Shown here: positions 45,532 through 56,810 of the stretch, in pieces
How the letters are laid out: each line of letters begins with the position of its first letter
Numbering within the stretch: position 1 is the first letter of the stretch
Assembly: GCA_006176705.1 (NCBI GenBank)
Contig: QRFJ01004242.1
Span: 62,001 to 126,000 of the forward strand
DNA length: 64,000 nt
DNA from: Cocos nucifera
Lineage: Eukaryota; Streptophyta; Magnoliopsida; Arecales; Arecaceae
Direction: 5' to 3'
The notes under the pieces: generated by a model
Told to the model about the DNA's origin: nothing
Seen by the model: only the letters and a program-made list of their open reading frames with translations
Database searches by the model: none
Position numbers and translations under genes: made by a program

Positions 45532-45655
45532 CTTCTCTTAGAAAAGAACTCTGAAGAGGAAGGAGAGAGATCTCTGGAGAGAGATCATCGCTGAGCACTC
45601 CTTTTAGATCGAGGAAACCTCAAGAACAGAGGGCCCTTCTTCTAGCGCTAAAATC

Positions 45656-46505
45656 TGTTGGTGCAGAATTTGATTGACGTCGGATCGAGTTGGAGTGGAA
45701 GAGGATGAGGTCGCCGTCGGTGACCTGCAAAATAAAGTTCTGTTTGGAGCCGATGGGGGGTGGCTCTGACAGGACCCTCCGATGGTCAAGTTAGCTCTGG
45801 CTAACAGATATGGAGTGCTCAATAGGGAGTTCGGTAGAGTTTCAAGGATGAGAGAAGAGTTTTTTTTTAAACCTAGCCTGAGCGTATCTGCAGACTCCTT
45901 TTTATAGGCAAAACTTATTATAACTGCCTTGATTAATGATTGTCGTAACTATCCTGATCAATGCCGATCATTATTGATTTGATAAATGTCGATCGCTATT
46001 GACTTGATAAATGCCGATCATTATTGTCGTGTAATCATTTAGTAGTGGGATCGCTGGCAGGAATCCATCGACAGTCTGTAAGAAGTTCGACTTTCATAGA
46101 AGTTCAACTACTGAAAAGTTCGACCACTAGAGGAGTCCGTAAGAAGTCCGACTTCCGTAGAAGCCCAGCCGCTAGAGGAGTCCGCAAGAAGTTCGGCTTC
46201 CATAGAAGCCCACCGTTGGAGGAGTCCATAAGAAGTCCGACTTCTGTAGAAGCCCGACTGCTGGAGGAGTTCGCAAGAAGTCCGACTTTCGTAGAAGCTC
46301 GACCGCTGGAGGAGTCCATAAGGATTTTGACTTCTGTAGAAGTCCGACCGCTGGAGGAGTCCGCAAGGAGTCTGACTTTCATAGAAGATCGGTCACTAAA
46401 GAGCTCGACTAAGGCTCATCTGTTGAAGCTTTTTCGTGACTACCGATTGCATTATCGGCTGGGCATCTGATTGGACTTCGATGGGAGCGGGGTTTATCCC
46501 CAACA
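45656..46505 (-). repeat. 5' LTR of the inner Tat element (850 bp)
   Basis: In + view it runs from TGTTGGTGCAGAATTTG to TATCCCCAACA. A minus-strand TATA box is at about 45896-45905. The LTR carries five full 45-bp units plus a 61-bp variant and a partial unit (about 46079-46400), against one full unit in its partner. The leader after it on the minus strand begins GATTTTAGCGCTAGAAG; I could not assign the PBS to a tRNA. Confidence 0.87.
46079..46400. repeat. 45-bp minisatellite inside the inner element's LTR
   Basis: Units of AAGAAGTCCGACTTCCGTAG followed by AAGCCCGACCGCTGGAGGAG and TCCGC recur without gaps. The period of 45 keeps 15-residue repeats open on both strands (46024-46470 and 46382-46104). 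These frames are artefacts of the period. Confidence 0.88.
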
Positions 46506-46915
46506 ACCTCGGTTGGAGATAAAATCTCCTTCGAACTTCAACTTTAATAGAATATACAATCTCCTTCAATCTCAGCTGAAGATAAGATCTCCTTCGAGTT
46601 TCAACCTCGACTGGAGATAAGATCTCCCCCGAGCTTCAACTTCAACAGAAGATAGGATCTCCTTCAACCTCGACTGGAGATAAGATCTCCTCCGAGTTTC
46701 AACTTCACTAGAAGATAGGATCTCTTTTAATCTCAATCGAAGATAAGATCTTTTCCGAACTTTAACCTCTGTTGGAGATAAGATCTTTCCTGAGCTTTAA
46801 CTTCAAAAGAAAATAAAATCTCTTTCAACCTCCATAAAAGATTAGATCTTTTTCGAGCTTCAACTTCAATCGAAGATAAAATCTCCCCCGAGCTTCAATC
46901 TCAATGGATGCAGAG
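46506..46915. repeat. 63-bp tandem array, right part
   Basis: The same units as 40985-42096 resume immediately after the inner LTR and decay towards 46915. The PPT-like tract and 3' LTR of the outer element follow. About six units. Confidence 0.88.
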
Positions 46916-46992
46916 CCCGAAAAATAATTTCGACAGTCATCTTTTTTGTACTTTCTTTCTTCGAATTTCAAACTCGAGAGTGGAGGGACTAT

Positions 46993-47961
46993 TATTGGAG
47001 ATAAACTCCGCTCCCATCGAAGTCCAATTTGATACTTAGCCTAATGTAATAGATAATTATGAAAGAGCTTCGATCAAAAATTCTTCCTCTAGCAATCGAA
47101 CCTCTCTAGACTCTTTTAGCAGTCGAACTTCTCCACTAATCAGACTCCTTCCAAACTTCTTCATTAGTGGGAATCCTTCAAGACTTCTCCTTTAGCCGAA
47201 CTTCTTCACTAGTCAGACTTCTTCTAAACTTCTCCATTAATCAAACTCCATCCGGATTCCTCTAGTGGATTACTTTCAGATTTCAAGTAGTATTCCTTTT
47301 GGATGATCCCCTCAACCGTATTCTCTTTAGGAGTCTGAATTCCTCTAAAATTGATACATGTTAAAGCTCTTCACCAACCAATGCTTGCTTCCTTCGAACT
47401 TTGATTATTAAATCTCAACGAATGGGCACATCATGATAATGGATACCTTTCTCCGTAACAAACTCCACATGGCCCTAAGCAGTCTACTATCGGACGGTTA
47501 CGACTGTCATTTATCAATCTACTACAAGCAACCCTACTATCGGATAGTTACGACTGTCATTTATCAATCTACTATAGGCAACCCCACTACCGAATGTTAT
47601 GACTATCATTATCAGTCTACTATGGGTGACATCTCTCTCCGTAATAAATTTTACGTAGCCCCGAGCGACCCACGATTGATCGATTATGGTTGTTACTATC
47701 AGTCTACTCTGGACTCCATCTATAAAAGAGATCCTCTAGATATATTTTTTCTAGGCTCTCTTCTTCTTCCTAAAATTTTGCTGAATTCTTTTCTGAGCAC
47801 TCCATTTCTATTGGCCAGAAGAGCTGACTTGATCGTCGGAGGGTTCTGACAGAGCCACCACTATCGACTTCAGATGAAACTTTATTTTGTAGATCATCGA
47901 CGGCGACCTCTTCTTCTCTAACTCCAGTTCGATCTGACGTCAACCAGATTCTGCACCAACA
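46993..47961 (+). repeat. 3' LTR of the outer Tat element (969 bp)
   Basis: It begins TATTGGAGATAAACTCCGC just after GAGTGGAGGGACTAT and ends CAGATTCTGCACCAACA. A TATA box (TATAAAAGAG, 47721-47730) precedes TCCTCTAGATAT. The middle has short degenerate repeats (CTTCTCCACTAATCAGACTC types) instead of the 45-bp units, plus a duplicated CTACTATCGGATAGTTACGA-like segment (about 47488-47590). It is the closest relative of the LTR at 2401-3608. Confidence 0.83.
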
Positions 47962-49584
47962 AATAATAAAAGAAAAGAAGAGATGATCCCTAAAAAATTG
48001 AATATATCTTATAATTTACTTTGAATGATCTATTTAAAATCTTTAATCTTTAAAATATTCTATTTCTCTTGAATCTTTAAAGTTTAAAATAATTTTATTT
48101 AATATATTTATATTATTCAAAAAGGAAAAGATGTGTTTTTAATCCATATTATTCATAAATAAAATTTTAAAAAAAAAGAGAAAAGAATTCATTCTAAATT
48201 TATTGTATTATTTTAAAATAGGGAAGAAAAGCTAAAAGATAAATTTATTCAATAATAATTATGAAAAAGAGGGGAAGAAAATATTATGTGATAAATTTTC
48301 TAGTATTTACTCTTAAAAAATAAAAAAAAGATGTTTGTTTGTTAAATATTATCTAGTTAGCTTTGACTGAATATTTTAATTAATTTAAATTAAGGATAAT
48401 AAATTTTGATTATTTTATGATCCTTTTAACTTAAGCCTTCATGTGATTATTCAATTTAAATTCAATTGATTTGATTGCCAAATCATTTTTGATAACTAAT
48501 TAGAGTTAAAACTAATTTAAAATATATTCTCACTCTAAATAAATTAATGATACATACTTCTAATTTTGAAACTCATTTAAAAATATGAATATAACATAAA
48601 ATTTTTAATGTGCCTTTAAAAATTTTTGTAAAATTATTTTTGCTCTGATACTATCTTTGTTTTGCTTGATACATTTCTGATATATATTTTTTCCAAACTT
48701 AATTGATTAAAATTTATTTTTAAAAAAAAATGAATAATAAATTAAATGTTGTGCTTGATTTCACTATTCAAATCTTTAAAAAGCTCTAATCCTCTTAAAG
48801 CTTAAAAGTATATACTTGAAAATCTATTCAAAAAATTATATTCATTCAAAAAAAAGGAGAGCCTTTGATATTTGAGTTTAAGCTAATTTTTTTGTAAAGA
48901 AAGAAATTTCAAATGATAAGCTTTTAAAGAAAAGCTGATTCATTTGATTTGATTTAATTTTTTAAATTTTTTATTTAATTTTTTAAATTTGATACATCTA
49001 TCATTTGACACACTCCATCACATCTCTAATTCCTCATTTGATTCAGATGCTTCCAGCCATAATTTCTACTAGATTTAGTTTAGTCATCTTTATATTAGGT
49101 TATGATCTAGTATCTTTTAGTTATTTCTATGAATTATTGATCAAGTCATGATTGATTATATTTTTTTTTGGATCTAACTTATGGCATTGGTACTATTGGC
49201 TGCTTGGGTCATGGATAGTTGTATTCATGAATTTTGTATGTTTTGATGACCTAACTCTCATGAATACTTTTTGATATCTTTAGCACTTATATATTTTGAT
49301 GACTTGATGTTATGATTTATTATGTGTGGAATGATATCATTAGGAGGTAAATATGTGTATATAAATATGATGATATCATTTGAATGATGTAAAATGTAAT
49401 CTCTGTGAATTGGCTAAAATTTTATTATGATATACTGAAAATACTGTGTTGTATATAAGTAAATTAAAAGTTTTGTTATAAACTCTTGTTTTAATAGAAA
49501 AATATATAGAATAATTTAAGGGGGAGGCTTTTTAAATTTTAAAATTCCTTAAGATCTTACTTGATGATGTCAAAAAGGGAGAGT
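47962..49584 (+). mobile_element. AT-rich 3' untranslated part of a Ty1/copia element
   Basis: No coding frame is recognisable. The end carries GGGGGAGGC (about 49520) and GATGATGTCAAAAAGGGAGA (about 49564-49583), the usual plant copia sequence just before the 3' LTR. Because the following LTR is copia-like, the segment is read as the element's 3' end, cut on the left by the Tat LTR. The left half (47962-49000) has only AT-rich DNA and no other signal. Confidence 0.5.
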
Positions 49585-51022
49585 AGAGTAAATAAAATTG
49601 GGCTATAAGCAAAATTAAAGTAAAATTGATAAAAAAATAAGTAAGTCAAACTATAAGTAATCTTCAAACTACTCTTTATGCAATATTTATCAAATAACCA
49701 AATATGATATTCTAGTAAGTGATGTAGGCTTCTACATGCTTTATTTTTTTGCTTATACTCAAATATTTTATCATCATAAAAAAAAAAGATTATTGCTCCA
49801 AGAATTAATTTTAATGATTACAAAGCATGTGAGGAAATTACTAATAAATTTGACTTAGAAATTTTTTTTATATATTTCAGAAGCAAAATCATAATTTTAT
49901 CAAGTTTTAATCTGAGAGCCTCAAGAGCAAGTATAGAAGATTTTTGATCTTTTGGAGGCAGTCCCATGATTTTTGGATGCATATTTTGGAAGAAAATCAA
50001 GTTTGAAGCAAAAGGATCGATTTTTAGGTCTACCCTTACTGAAATGGACTATTTAGCACGCTGTCTATGTGCCAAGGGTCGACCCCAGGGTGGGTCGACC
50101 TCTACTATTTTGAAGGCTAAAAATATAGAACAGTTGATTTTCTGGATTCTATCTTAGAGGTTTACCTTGAGATCGACTACTGTGCTATAGGTCTACCCAT
50201 GAGTCGACCCCTGTAATAAAAATCTTCTGTAATGGCTAGTTTTATCCCATTTTGGTAGCTTTTAATGCTTTCTTTAAGATTTTCAATGGCTATAAATCTT
50301 GTTCATAATTCTCTCTTCTATCCATTAAAGATTTAAAAGGCTATAAAAAGAAAAATACATAAGAAATTTCATCACATTCGATTCAATCCTAAGCAAAAAT
50401 CATCTTCAAGCAAAGAAGCTTTCATTTCAAGTTCACCAACCTCTCAAGAACTCATTTAAGTCTACAACAACCTTAAGCAAAATCAAAAAAAAATTTTTTA
50501 TTATTGTGAAAAGCATTCTTAAGATTTTATTTGCTCATTAAGAGAGCTAAACTTGTATTTGATTGTCATTAACTCTTATACTCTACTTTATTATTTTGAT
50601 TCAAGTTTTGGAGGAATTCTAAAACTTGGGAGGGTTGATCCAAGTCTTAAATCGGAGTGTATTGGGTTGGTTTGTATCCAAAAAATAAATATGCTAGCTT
50701 GAGATAGCTAGAGTTGGAGGTAGCGACGTTGTATTCTGGTTGAATACATTTAGAGATTTTGAATTTCCAAGTAGGAGCTTGGAAAGTGGATATAGGTGCA
50801 AGGAAAGCACTAAATCACTATAAATCTTTATTATTTATAGTGTGCTTGCTGTCTTTCTTTTCTTAGTTTTTTAAATTCTTGCTTTCTAATCTTTTATATA
50901 TTTATCTAACCTAAATTGCTTCACATATACTACTTGCATATCATCGTTCAATCATGACAACTTTAAATTAGCATTAAAATTTTAAAAATTTAATTTATCC
51001 CCTCCCTCTTAGATTGCATAGC
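49585..51022 (+). repeat. Ty1/copia (SIRE-like) 3' LTR
   Basis: It follows a purine-rich PPT-like tract. It contains paired GGTCGACCC motifs (50080-50215), a GAGCTTGGAAAGTGG and TATAGGTGCAAGG block, CACTATAAATC, and a terminal TTTATCCCCTCCCTCTTAGATTGCA. This is the same layout as the LTRs at 25576-26251 and 31731-33156. The exact TG start was not found, so the left edge is approximate. Confidence 0.6.
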
Positions 51023-53100
51023 TGGATAATAATCTTCGATCATTTGATCAGAGCGCATCTTCTAGCGCCCGCCTGAAAAGATGCGTTGGTTGAAAAAATA
51101 GGCACGCTCAGAAAAAAATCAGAAAAAAGCTTGCTACCAAAAAAAATAAAAAAAAATATTATTATTTATTATTATTATTATATTTTTTTAGATGCTTTTT
51201 TTTAGCTCTAAAGGCGCCTCCAAGCACCTTGAAGGCACCTTTAGGGCGCATGAAGGCACCTCTAGTATTGAAAAAAACTGAAGACCGAAAGAAAAAATAT
51301 TTTTTTTTTCAGGCATCTTTACCCAAAAAAATAAAAAAATTCTTAAAAAAGGAAGCAAGCCTACTTTAAAGAAGGCGCCTTCTTTTAGAAAAAAAAGGCA
51401 CCTTCTTTTTTTATTTAAAAAAAATAAAAATAAAAAAAGAAGGCCATTTTTTAGATTTTTTTTGAATTTTTTTTCAAAATTTTTTTCTAAAAAATTTTCA
51501 GGTTCAAATTATTTTTTGAATATTTTTCAATTTTTTTAGATTCAATTTTTTTTTCATTTTTTTTCATTTATTTTTTTCAAATGCGTGCTTTTTTCTTCAG
51601 TCAGTGCACCATTTTAAGCGCACGCTCGAAAATACGCATTGATCGAACAGTCGGAGATCCGATTGAATATAGGCTGGACTTTGATCGATCGAAGTCCAAT
51701 CTACCTCTATATGTATATATATAATTTATAAAATATTTAACTATGGAGGCGGATAATACAAACTTGAAGTTAAAAGGTAAAAAATAAATAAATAAATTAT
51801 ATAATTGTACTTGGGAAATCAACCATATGATATCTAACAACAATTTATTACAAAAACAATAGCACCCCCAATATTGAATAGCATGATTAATTTCCTGCTC
51901 ATCCAACCTTTGAAACTAAACTTTTCTCAAAATTAAAAAAATTGGCCATCCATATTTCCTAATAAATTATAAATAGTTGATACACTATTATTGACCTATT
52001 TAAAACATATTATCAAAAACTGATTAGAAAAAGAAAAGGATCAAGCATAAATCTTCAATTACTCTTGGTCTAGCCCCCATTAGGTATTGTTTTTTATTTT
52101 TATTTTTATTTGCATGAAAAAGCACAAAATCTAAATCGGACTGAAAATATTATTGCTAGTTTCCACTTGCAAAATCAGTAGAACTTTAAATAGCAATGTG
52201 AACAAAACATTCCAAACTAAGCTGGCAATATTATTACATTAGACTAATAATATAGTTTATTACATTATAATGTTATTATATAATAATAATAGTATTATAT
52301 TATATTATATTAAGAATTAATAATATTTTAAGAATAAAATATAAATTTTTTTAATTGATAAAAATAATTTATTTATTTTATGAGTAAATGTTATCTTAAA
52401 AAATAACGTATTCATTAAAGGAAAAAGATGTTAGTTGGTTAATAAAATAAAAAAAAATTAACCATACGGAATTTTAAACTGTGATTCCAAGTTGCAACAT
52501 GAGTCATTCTTTTAAGGATATTATTGCCATCAGAAAGTCAAGCCGGCTTAGGGTGCTAAGCTAGAGTCTAAGAGAATAGGAGGTGATCGCAGGATGATCA
52601 GATGAGACCTTCAAAATGAATGTTGGTGCTTGATCCTCGATTGATCCCACAAGTTAAATTCTGTAAAACTAAAAACATGAAAGTCTTTACACTGAGGATT
52701 CCTCGGTGATGCACTCTTCGATGTCTAAATCAGTCTCTCATAAAAAAAATAAAAAAAATCTAAGCTTCCCCAAAGAGTTTAGTAGTGAAGTCGAATATGA
52801 AATAAAGAAGATTGAAGTAAAAAAATGAAGAGTAAAAGCTCGGAGGATATATAGTAGATGAAGCCTAAAATTAATCTCAAGAAGGCAAATGAAATAAAAA
52901 TTCAACTCTCTCATTTAAAAAATCTCAAAAAATTAAATTTTATAGATGAAGATAAATATCTATTATTTTTAAGAACATACATTATTATGTAGAAACATGC
53001 TTCAACTATTAAAAAATAATAAGTTTATAAATTTTAAAATTTATTAAAATTATAAATTTTATTAAAAAATAATAGTAATAAAATATTTAACTATTTATCG
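51023..53100. other. AT-rich non-coding DNA with TE remnants
   Basis: No gene is supported. At 51060-51420 short GGCGCCT and GGCACCT motifs recur amid A/T runs. AAAAGATGCGTTGGTTGA (about 51076) is echoed by AAAATACGCATTGATCGA (about 51628). About 52575-52745 (CTGTAAAACTAAAAAC, then GGTGATGCACTCTTCGATG) has the layout of the leader end of a gypsy LTR, in which a TGCAAAA string is followed by CACTCCGACG and AAGTCAG, but it is too diverged to assign. Confidence 0.4.
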
Positions 53101-56040
53101 TTCAGCGGATGGCCGATCTTAACGTGCATCGGATATAACTTTTATTTGTAACCAGAATATATGCAAAACGCTTCCCTTGCCAACCAGAGCAGGGCAGTGA
53201 AGTAATTAACCTGAATTATATGTCCAGTTATAATCCAGGCGGCTGCCTTGCCCTGCCGTGCCGACCCCAAGAACCGGGGCGGGTGATTCGTGTCGCGTGC
53301 ATGCCTGTCGCGGGAAAAGGGCGGACCCAGACGGTACGACCCATGCGTGGGAACCCAAACCTCCACCCCGTGTCAAATGTCCTCCTGGGCCCCACCCTCC
53401 ACTCCCACCGCCTCCCTCGCTCCTTCACGAGGCCCGCCACTGACGGCGCCCCACGTGTCTCCTCTCCCGGCACGCAACCCCCGGAGACCTCCCACCTGTG
53501 GGACCTACCACATTACTGCCGGCGCAGATCTGCCGTCCATCATCGCTTGTTTTGGCTTTCTGCAGCGCAATTAGATGACCGGCGTGCTGAGAGAACCCCA
53601 GACACGAGCAAACATCCGCGTGGAGACTAACAACGCTGCGTCTCTGAAGGCTTTGTCTTTATTGATAAATAATAAGTGTGGGCTCATGAATTCATCGGAG
53701 GTGCTGCGAATAATATTATTATATTTAAATTTACCTATTAAATACGTTTGCTAACGCCAGCCAGTTAAGTTTCTCCTGACCGAAATAGCCTGCTCCACTA
53801 GTTACCTATCAGGGGCACAAAATTATGTACGTTTAGTTATTTTTTCTTGCTATTTATGATATGAATAAATTCAATTTTCGGCATAAAATTTTTAGATCGA
53901 ACGTTGGACTGGACGGTCAACTTTCCCTGGGGGATTTTAAAGGTCTGCTGAGTCGGTGTCCGTTTTAAATTAATGCTGATTAATTTTGCTACGTCTGGCA
54001 TCAGAGAATTTTCGTCAAGGGTATTTCTGTCATTTCGTAGACTGTGGTTTCCATCAGGTTTGGACTGGGACATGGCTCCCGAGGCACGCGGGCAACGAGG
54101 GCCATGACGCGCGCAAGGATTTTTCTTATTTTAACGCGATAAATTGGACGCCGCGATAGCCGCTCTTCAACTTAATATTGCGGGCCCCACTAGACGGCCG
54201 ACAGAGTCATACTCTATCCAATTTTTGATGCACGTGTCACATGGAAAGATGCGGAGCACCGTCCATTAGCTGCTTCGACCAGCCAGCTGATTCGCAAATC
54301 TTGTAGCGAAGAGCGCCGGCCGGCGGCTTGCCGGTCAAGCCGCAGAAAGATCGCGAAGCTTCCTCATGGAGCTTTTTCTTTAGGCGTGCTCCTGGTGGCG
54401 GCCACCACGGATCACCGTCCACCTTTCAACCGTTGGAACGACAACTGGTCCAAAATAAACGGCAGATCTGACCTCCCGCATACGAAGTTTATGCCAGCGG
54501 TGGCACACAAAGAGCAACAACTTCTCCACCTCTCTAAACGTTGGTACGCAACCATCACTGTCCTCACGTCGTACTCCAAACGCGGGAGCAGCCACTGCGT
54601 GCCTCTGTTTCAAACAATTTCTACTGCAACACTAGAGTTCCGGTCACCTCCGGTGAATGTAACACGCAACCTCTGAAACAGTACCTGTTCTGTGGGAAAG
54701 TACATCCACCTTATCCACATCGATGAGAGACTGGACCACTGTTCGCTGTCCAGTCTGGGGATCGAAAGGCCCGAGGGTCTGAAATAAGCGGGAGGAGACT
54801 AATCCAGGTAATCTAACTCACGGCGAGTTGAATCCCCGGCAGCCCAAATATGATCCTTCTGAGCAAAAGACAAGGGAGGGCATGGGCATCATGGCAGACA
54901 TGCGACATCTTACCATCGAAAGACACCCTCATGGATGCGTGTAATCCGCCGGCGCCGTCGAATCCACCTTTTACGGGCCTTTCCATTTTCAACCCGACTA
55001 ATTAAATATAATATCCAGTCTAATACCCCGTATATAACACTCCAAATTAAGATATTCCTCATCGCACGGGTGAGGGCGGTAGAGGCCGACTTTAATTGGT
55101 CTTTAAGTCACTATCTTAACCCTCACTAGGTCGCCCCTAAAACGGTGCGTAAATAATTGCTCCTCTATTAAATAATTTCGAATAAATAAAAACAAATTTA
55201 TGAAGACAGCAAATCTGCTGGAAGCGACCATATACCACGGAACGGAACGGGAGACCGGCGACTCCCGGTTTGGAGCACACGGATCCAGTCCACTTCAAGG
55301 ACGTGCCGAACGGGGGGATCGGGGACCACCGCGACTCCCGGTCGTCACGAGGCGAGCTGTCGGTCGACCTAGCAACAGCCCAACTCTAAGCAGCCAGGCC
55401 CATCAAGTCTTATCGTACCCGTCACGACCGTCCAATCGGTGCGCGCACCTCGGATCGTCCCTGGGTAACGCATGCTGTGGGCCCCGCTCGTACGGCACGC
55501 GGGCTCCTGTGGTTTGTTGGTTTTTTTTTTTTGTTATACTTTAATTGATTTGAGTTCTACGTTGGCTGCGCCCACCTGGGACGCAGATGCACGTGCAGCG
55601 GCTGAGCGCAGTACCACCGTATCCGATCCGGTGTGTCCCACACGCGGCAGCCGTCTGATGAACGGTCCTTGACCTGTTCCACCCTACCAGCCCGCTGGTC
55701 CATTGTGAAAAGTGGTCCGCTGGGTCGCTAGGTGCTAGCTCCATGTGTATTCTCTCCTCTCCGGAACTTACCACTCCAGCTCCCATTTTATTCCCGGTTT
55801 TTTCCTAAAACATTATTTAATAATATTATATTAAATTATAAAACACGGCGGTGATTACACCGTACGGGTGGACACGGATCCCAACGACGAGATCGTGATC
55901 TGAGACCATAAAATAGTGGGGGATAAACCCGTCGTCCATTAAATGCACCCACCTCCGTGCATGCCCTCGCATGCCCTCTATGAGCCCCGCTCTCCCAAGA
56001 AAAAGCAATAAAAAAAATTGAATCGAAATAAACGAATTTC
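53101..56040. other. Low-repeat region upstream of the ERF gene
   Basis: Composition changes to roughly balanced GC and no TE motif was recognised. No protein-coding gene is supported; frames such as 53220-53630 lack any domain. G-box/ABRE-type CACGTGTC strings occur at 53452-53459 and 54231-54238. GGGCCCCAC and GTGGGACC strings are frequent. The part nearest the gene is likely promoter; which motifs act is not shown by the sequence. Confidence 0.5.
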
Positions 56041-56072
56041 TTGTCGGGCGGAACCAAGACCGTCTGTTTTGC

Positions 56073-56080
56073 TATAAATA
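56073..56080 (+). promoter_or_regulatory. TATA box of the ERF gene
   Basis: TATAAATA lies 135 bp before the start codon, a typical plant core promoter string. Transcription would begin about 30 bp downstream, near 56105, leaving a 5' untranslated region of about 100 nt. Confidence 0.75.
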
Positions 56081-56120
56081 GACCCCCCACCCCCGTCTCC
56101 CCTTCCTTTCTCTCCTCAAG

Positions 56121-56124
<4 letters not shown>

Positions 56125-56158
<34 letters not shown>
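56125..56158 (+). repeat. (CT)n tract in the ERF 5' untranslated region
   Basis: About 17 CT dinucleotides lie between the presumed start site and the ATG. Such CT/GA tracts are common in plant 5' leaders and are length-variable. Confidence 0.9.
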
Positions 56159-56161
<3 letters not shown>

Positions 56162-56207
56162 CTTTGCTTATTTGGAGCGGTACGCCGCACGGTGAGGCAG
56201 ACGGACG

Positions 56208-56810
56208 ATGGCGGTAGAGACGCTGCGGCTGAGGAAGGAGGGCTTTGCGACCGGAGAGAAGGAGCCGGCGGCGGTGGCGGCGGCGGCGGCGGCGGCGGCG
56301 GTTGCGGCGGGGGGGGGACAGGGGAAGGAGGCCCATTTCCGGGGGGTGAGGAAGCGGCCGTGGGGGAGGTTCGCGGCGGAGATCAGGGACCCATGGAAGA
56401 AGACGAGGAAATGGCTGGGGACGTTCGACACGGCGGAGGAGGCGGCCCGGGCCTACGACGAGGCCGCCCGCAACCTCCGCGGTCCCAAGGCCAAGACCAA
56501 CTTCGGCTACTCCGCTGACGAGATCCCGTCCTCGGCCGCTGTCACCGTCGCCGCCGCCTACCCGGCGGCTAGCTGGGACCTGCAGCAGTGGCGATCGGCC
56601 TACCCGGGGCCGCCGGACGGGCGGGATCTGTTTCTGGGACCGCCGGCTGCGGGCGGATCGGATCTCTCCGGGTACCGGTTCGAGGCGGTCGAGGTGGTGG
56701 TGAGGGGCGAGCAGGAGAAGAAGATGATGGCGGCGATAGCCAGAAAGGAGGACGAGACCAAGAAGAAGCCCTTAGGCTTGGATCTCAACCTCCCCGCCCC
56801 GCTCTTCTAA
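56208..56810 (+). CDS. ERF-type AP2 transcription factor with EAR repressor motif
   Basis: An intronless 200-residue protein, the only intact gene in the window. Residues 21-34 are an alanine run. The AP2/ERF domain spans about 43-100: HFRGVRKRPWGRFAAEIR, then RKWLGTFDTAEEAARAYD and PKAKTNF. The Ala and Asp in FAAEIRD are the ERF-subfamily choice (DREB proteins have Val and Glu), predicting GCC-box binding. The C-terminus LDLNLPAP is an EAR motif (DLNxxP and LxLxL), which recruits TOPLESS-type corepressors; this combination places it in the group VIII repressor ERFs (ERF3/ERF4-like). It acts in the nucleus. The ATG has A at -3 and G at +4, and follows a TATA box and CT-rich leader. GC-rich codon use is typical of monocots. 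Function in ethylene or stress responses is family knowledge, not shown here. Confidence 0.95.
   Translation: MAVETLRLRKEGFATGEKEPAAVAAAAAAAAVAAGGGQGKEAHFRGVRKRPWGRFAAEIRDPWKKTRKWLGTFDTAEEAARAYDEAARNLRGPKAKTNFGYSADEIPSSAAVTVAAAYPAASWDLQQWRSAYPGPPDGRDLFLGPPAAGGSDLSGYRFEAVEVVVRGEQEKKMMAAIARKEDETKKKPLGLDLNLPAPLF
56264..56318 (+). repeat. (GCG)n trinucleotide repeat and G9 run within the ERF coding sequence
   Basis: The run encodes the Ala tract followed by Gly-Gly-Gly. The nine-G run (about 56309-56317) is slippage-prone, and a one-base error would destroy the AP2 domain downstream. The present reading frame is intact. Confidence 0.9.

Larger units (their letters stand above)
42097..46505 (-). 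mobile_element. Inner pol-less Tat-type element, nested in its relative's array
   Basis: LTRs at 42097-42768 and 45656-46505 are in the same orientation. In the minus orientation they begin TGTTGGGGATAAACC (right copy) and end CTGCACCAACA. Between them on the minus strand lie gag (45531 to about 44275), the integrase tail (about 44275-44180), a 116-bp array (44060-42965), a remnant of the 63-bp repeat and a PPT-like GGGAGTGGAGGGAC. The 63-bp array of the outer element lies directly on both sides, which shows insertion into it. The flanks AGTTT and ACCTC do not form a target duplication. Confidence 0.82.
39384..47961 (+). mobile_element. Outer pol-less Tat-type element, interrupted by a relative
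   Basis: Order on +: gag (5' part missing), a direct join to the integrase C-terminal tail, three degenerate 116-bp-family repeats, a long 63-bp array, PPT-like GAGAGTGGAGGGAC and the 3' LTR (46993-47961). The array and everything after it are split by 42097-46505, which has the same LTR family in the opposite orientation. There is no 5' LTR; the left edge is the non-autonomous CACTA. Confidence 0.78.

Noticed and set aside
46024..46470. 148-aa ORF of 15-residue repeats
   Set aside because: It lies in an LTR minisatellite of 45-bp period; both strands are open there, so openness is not evidence of coding.
53220..53630. 136-aa ORF upstream of the ERF gene
   Set aside because: No domain, overlapping frames of similar length on both strands, and Pro/Arg-rich composition expected from GC-rich promoter DNA.
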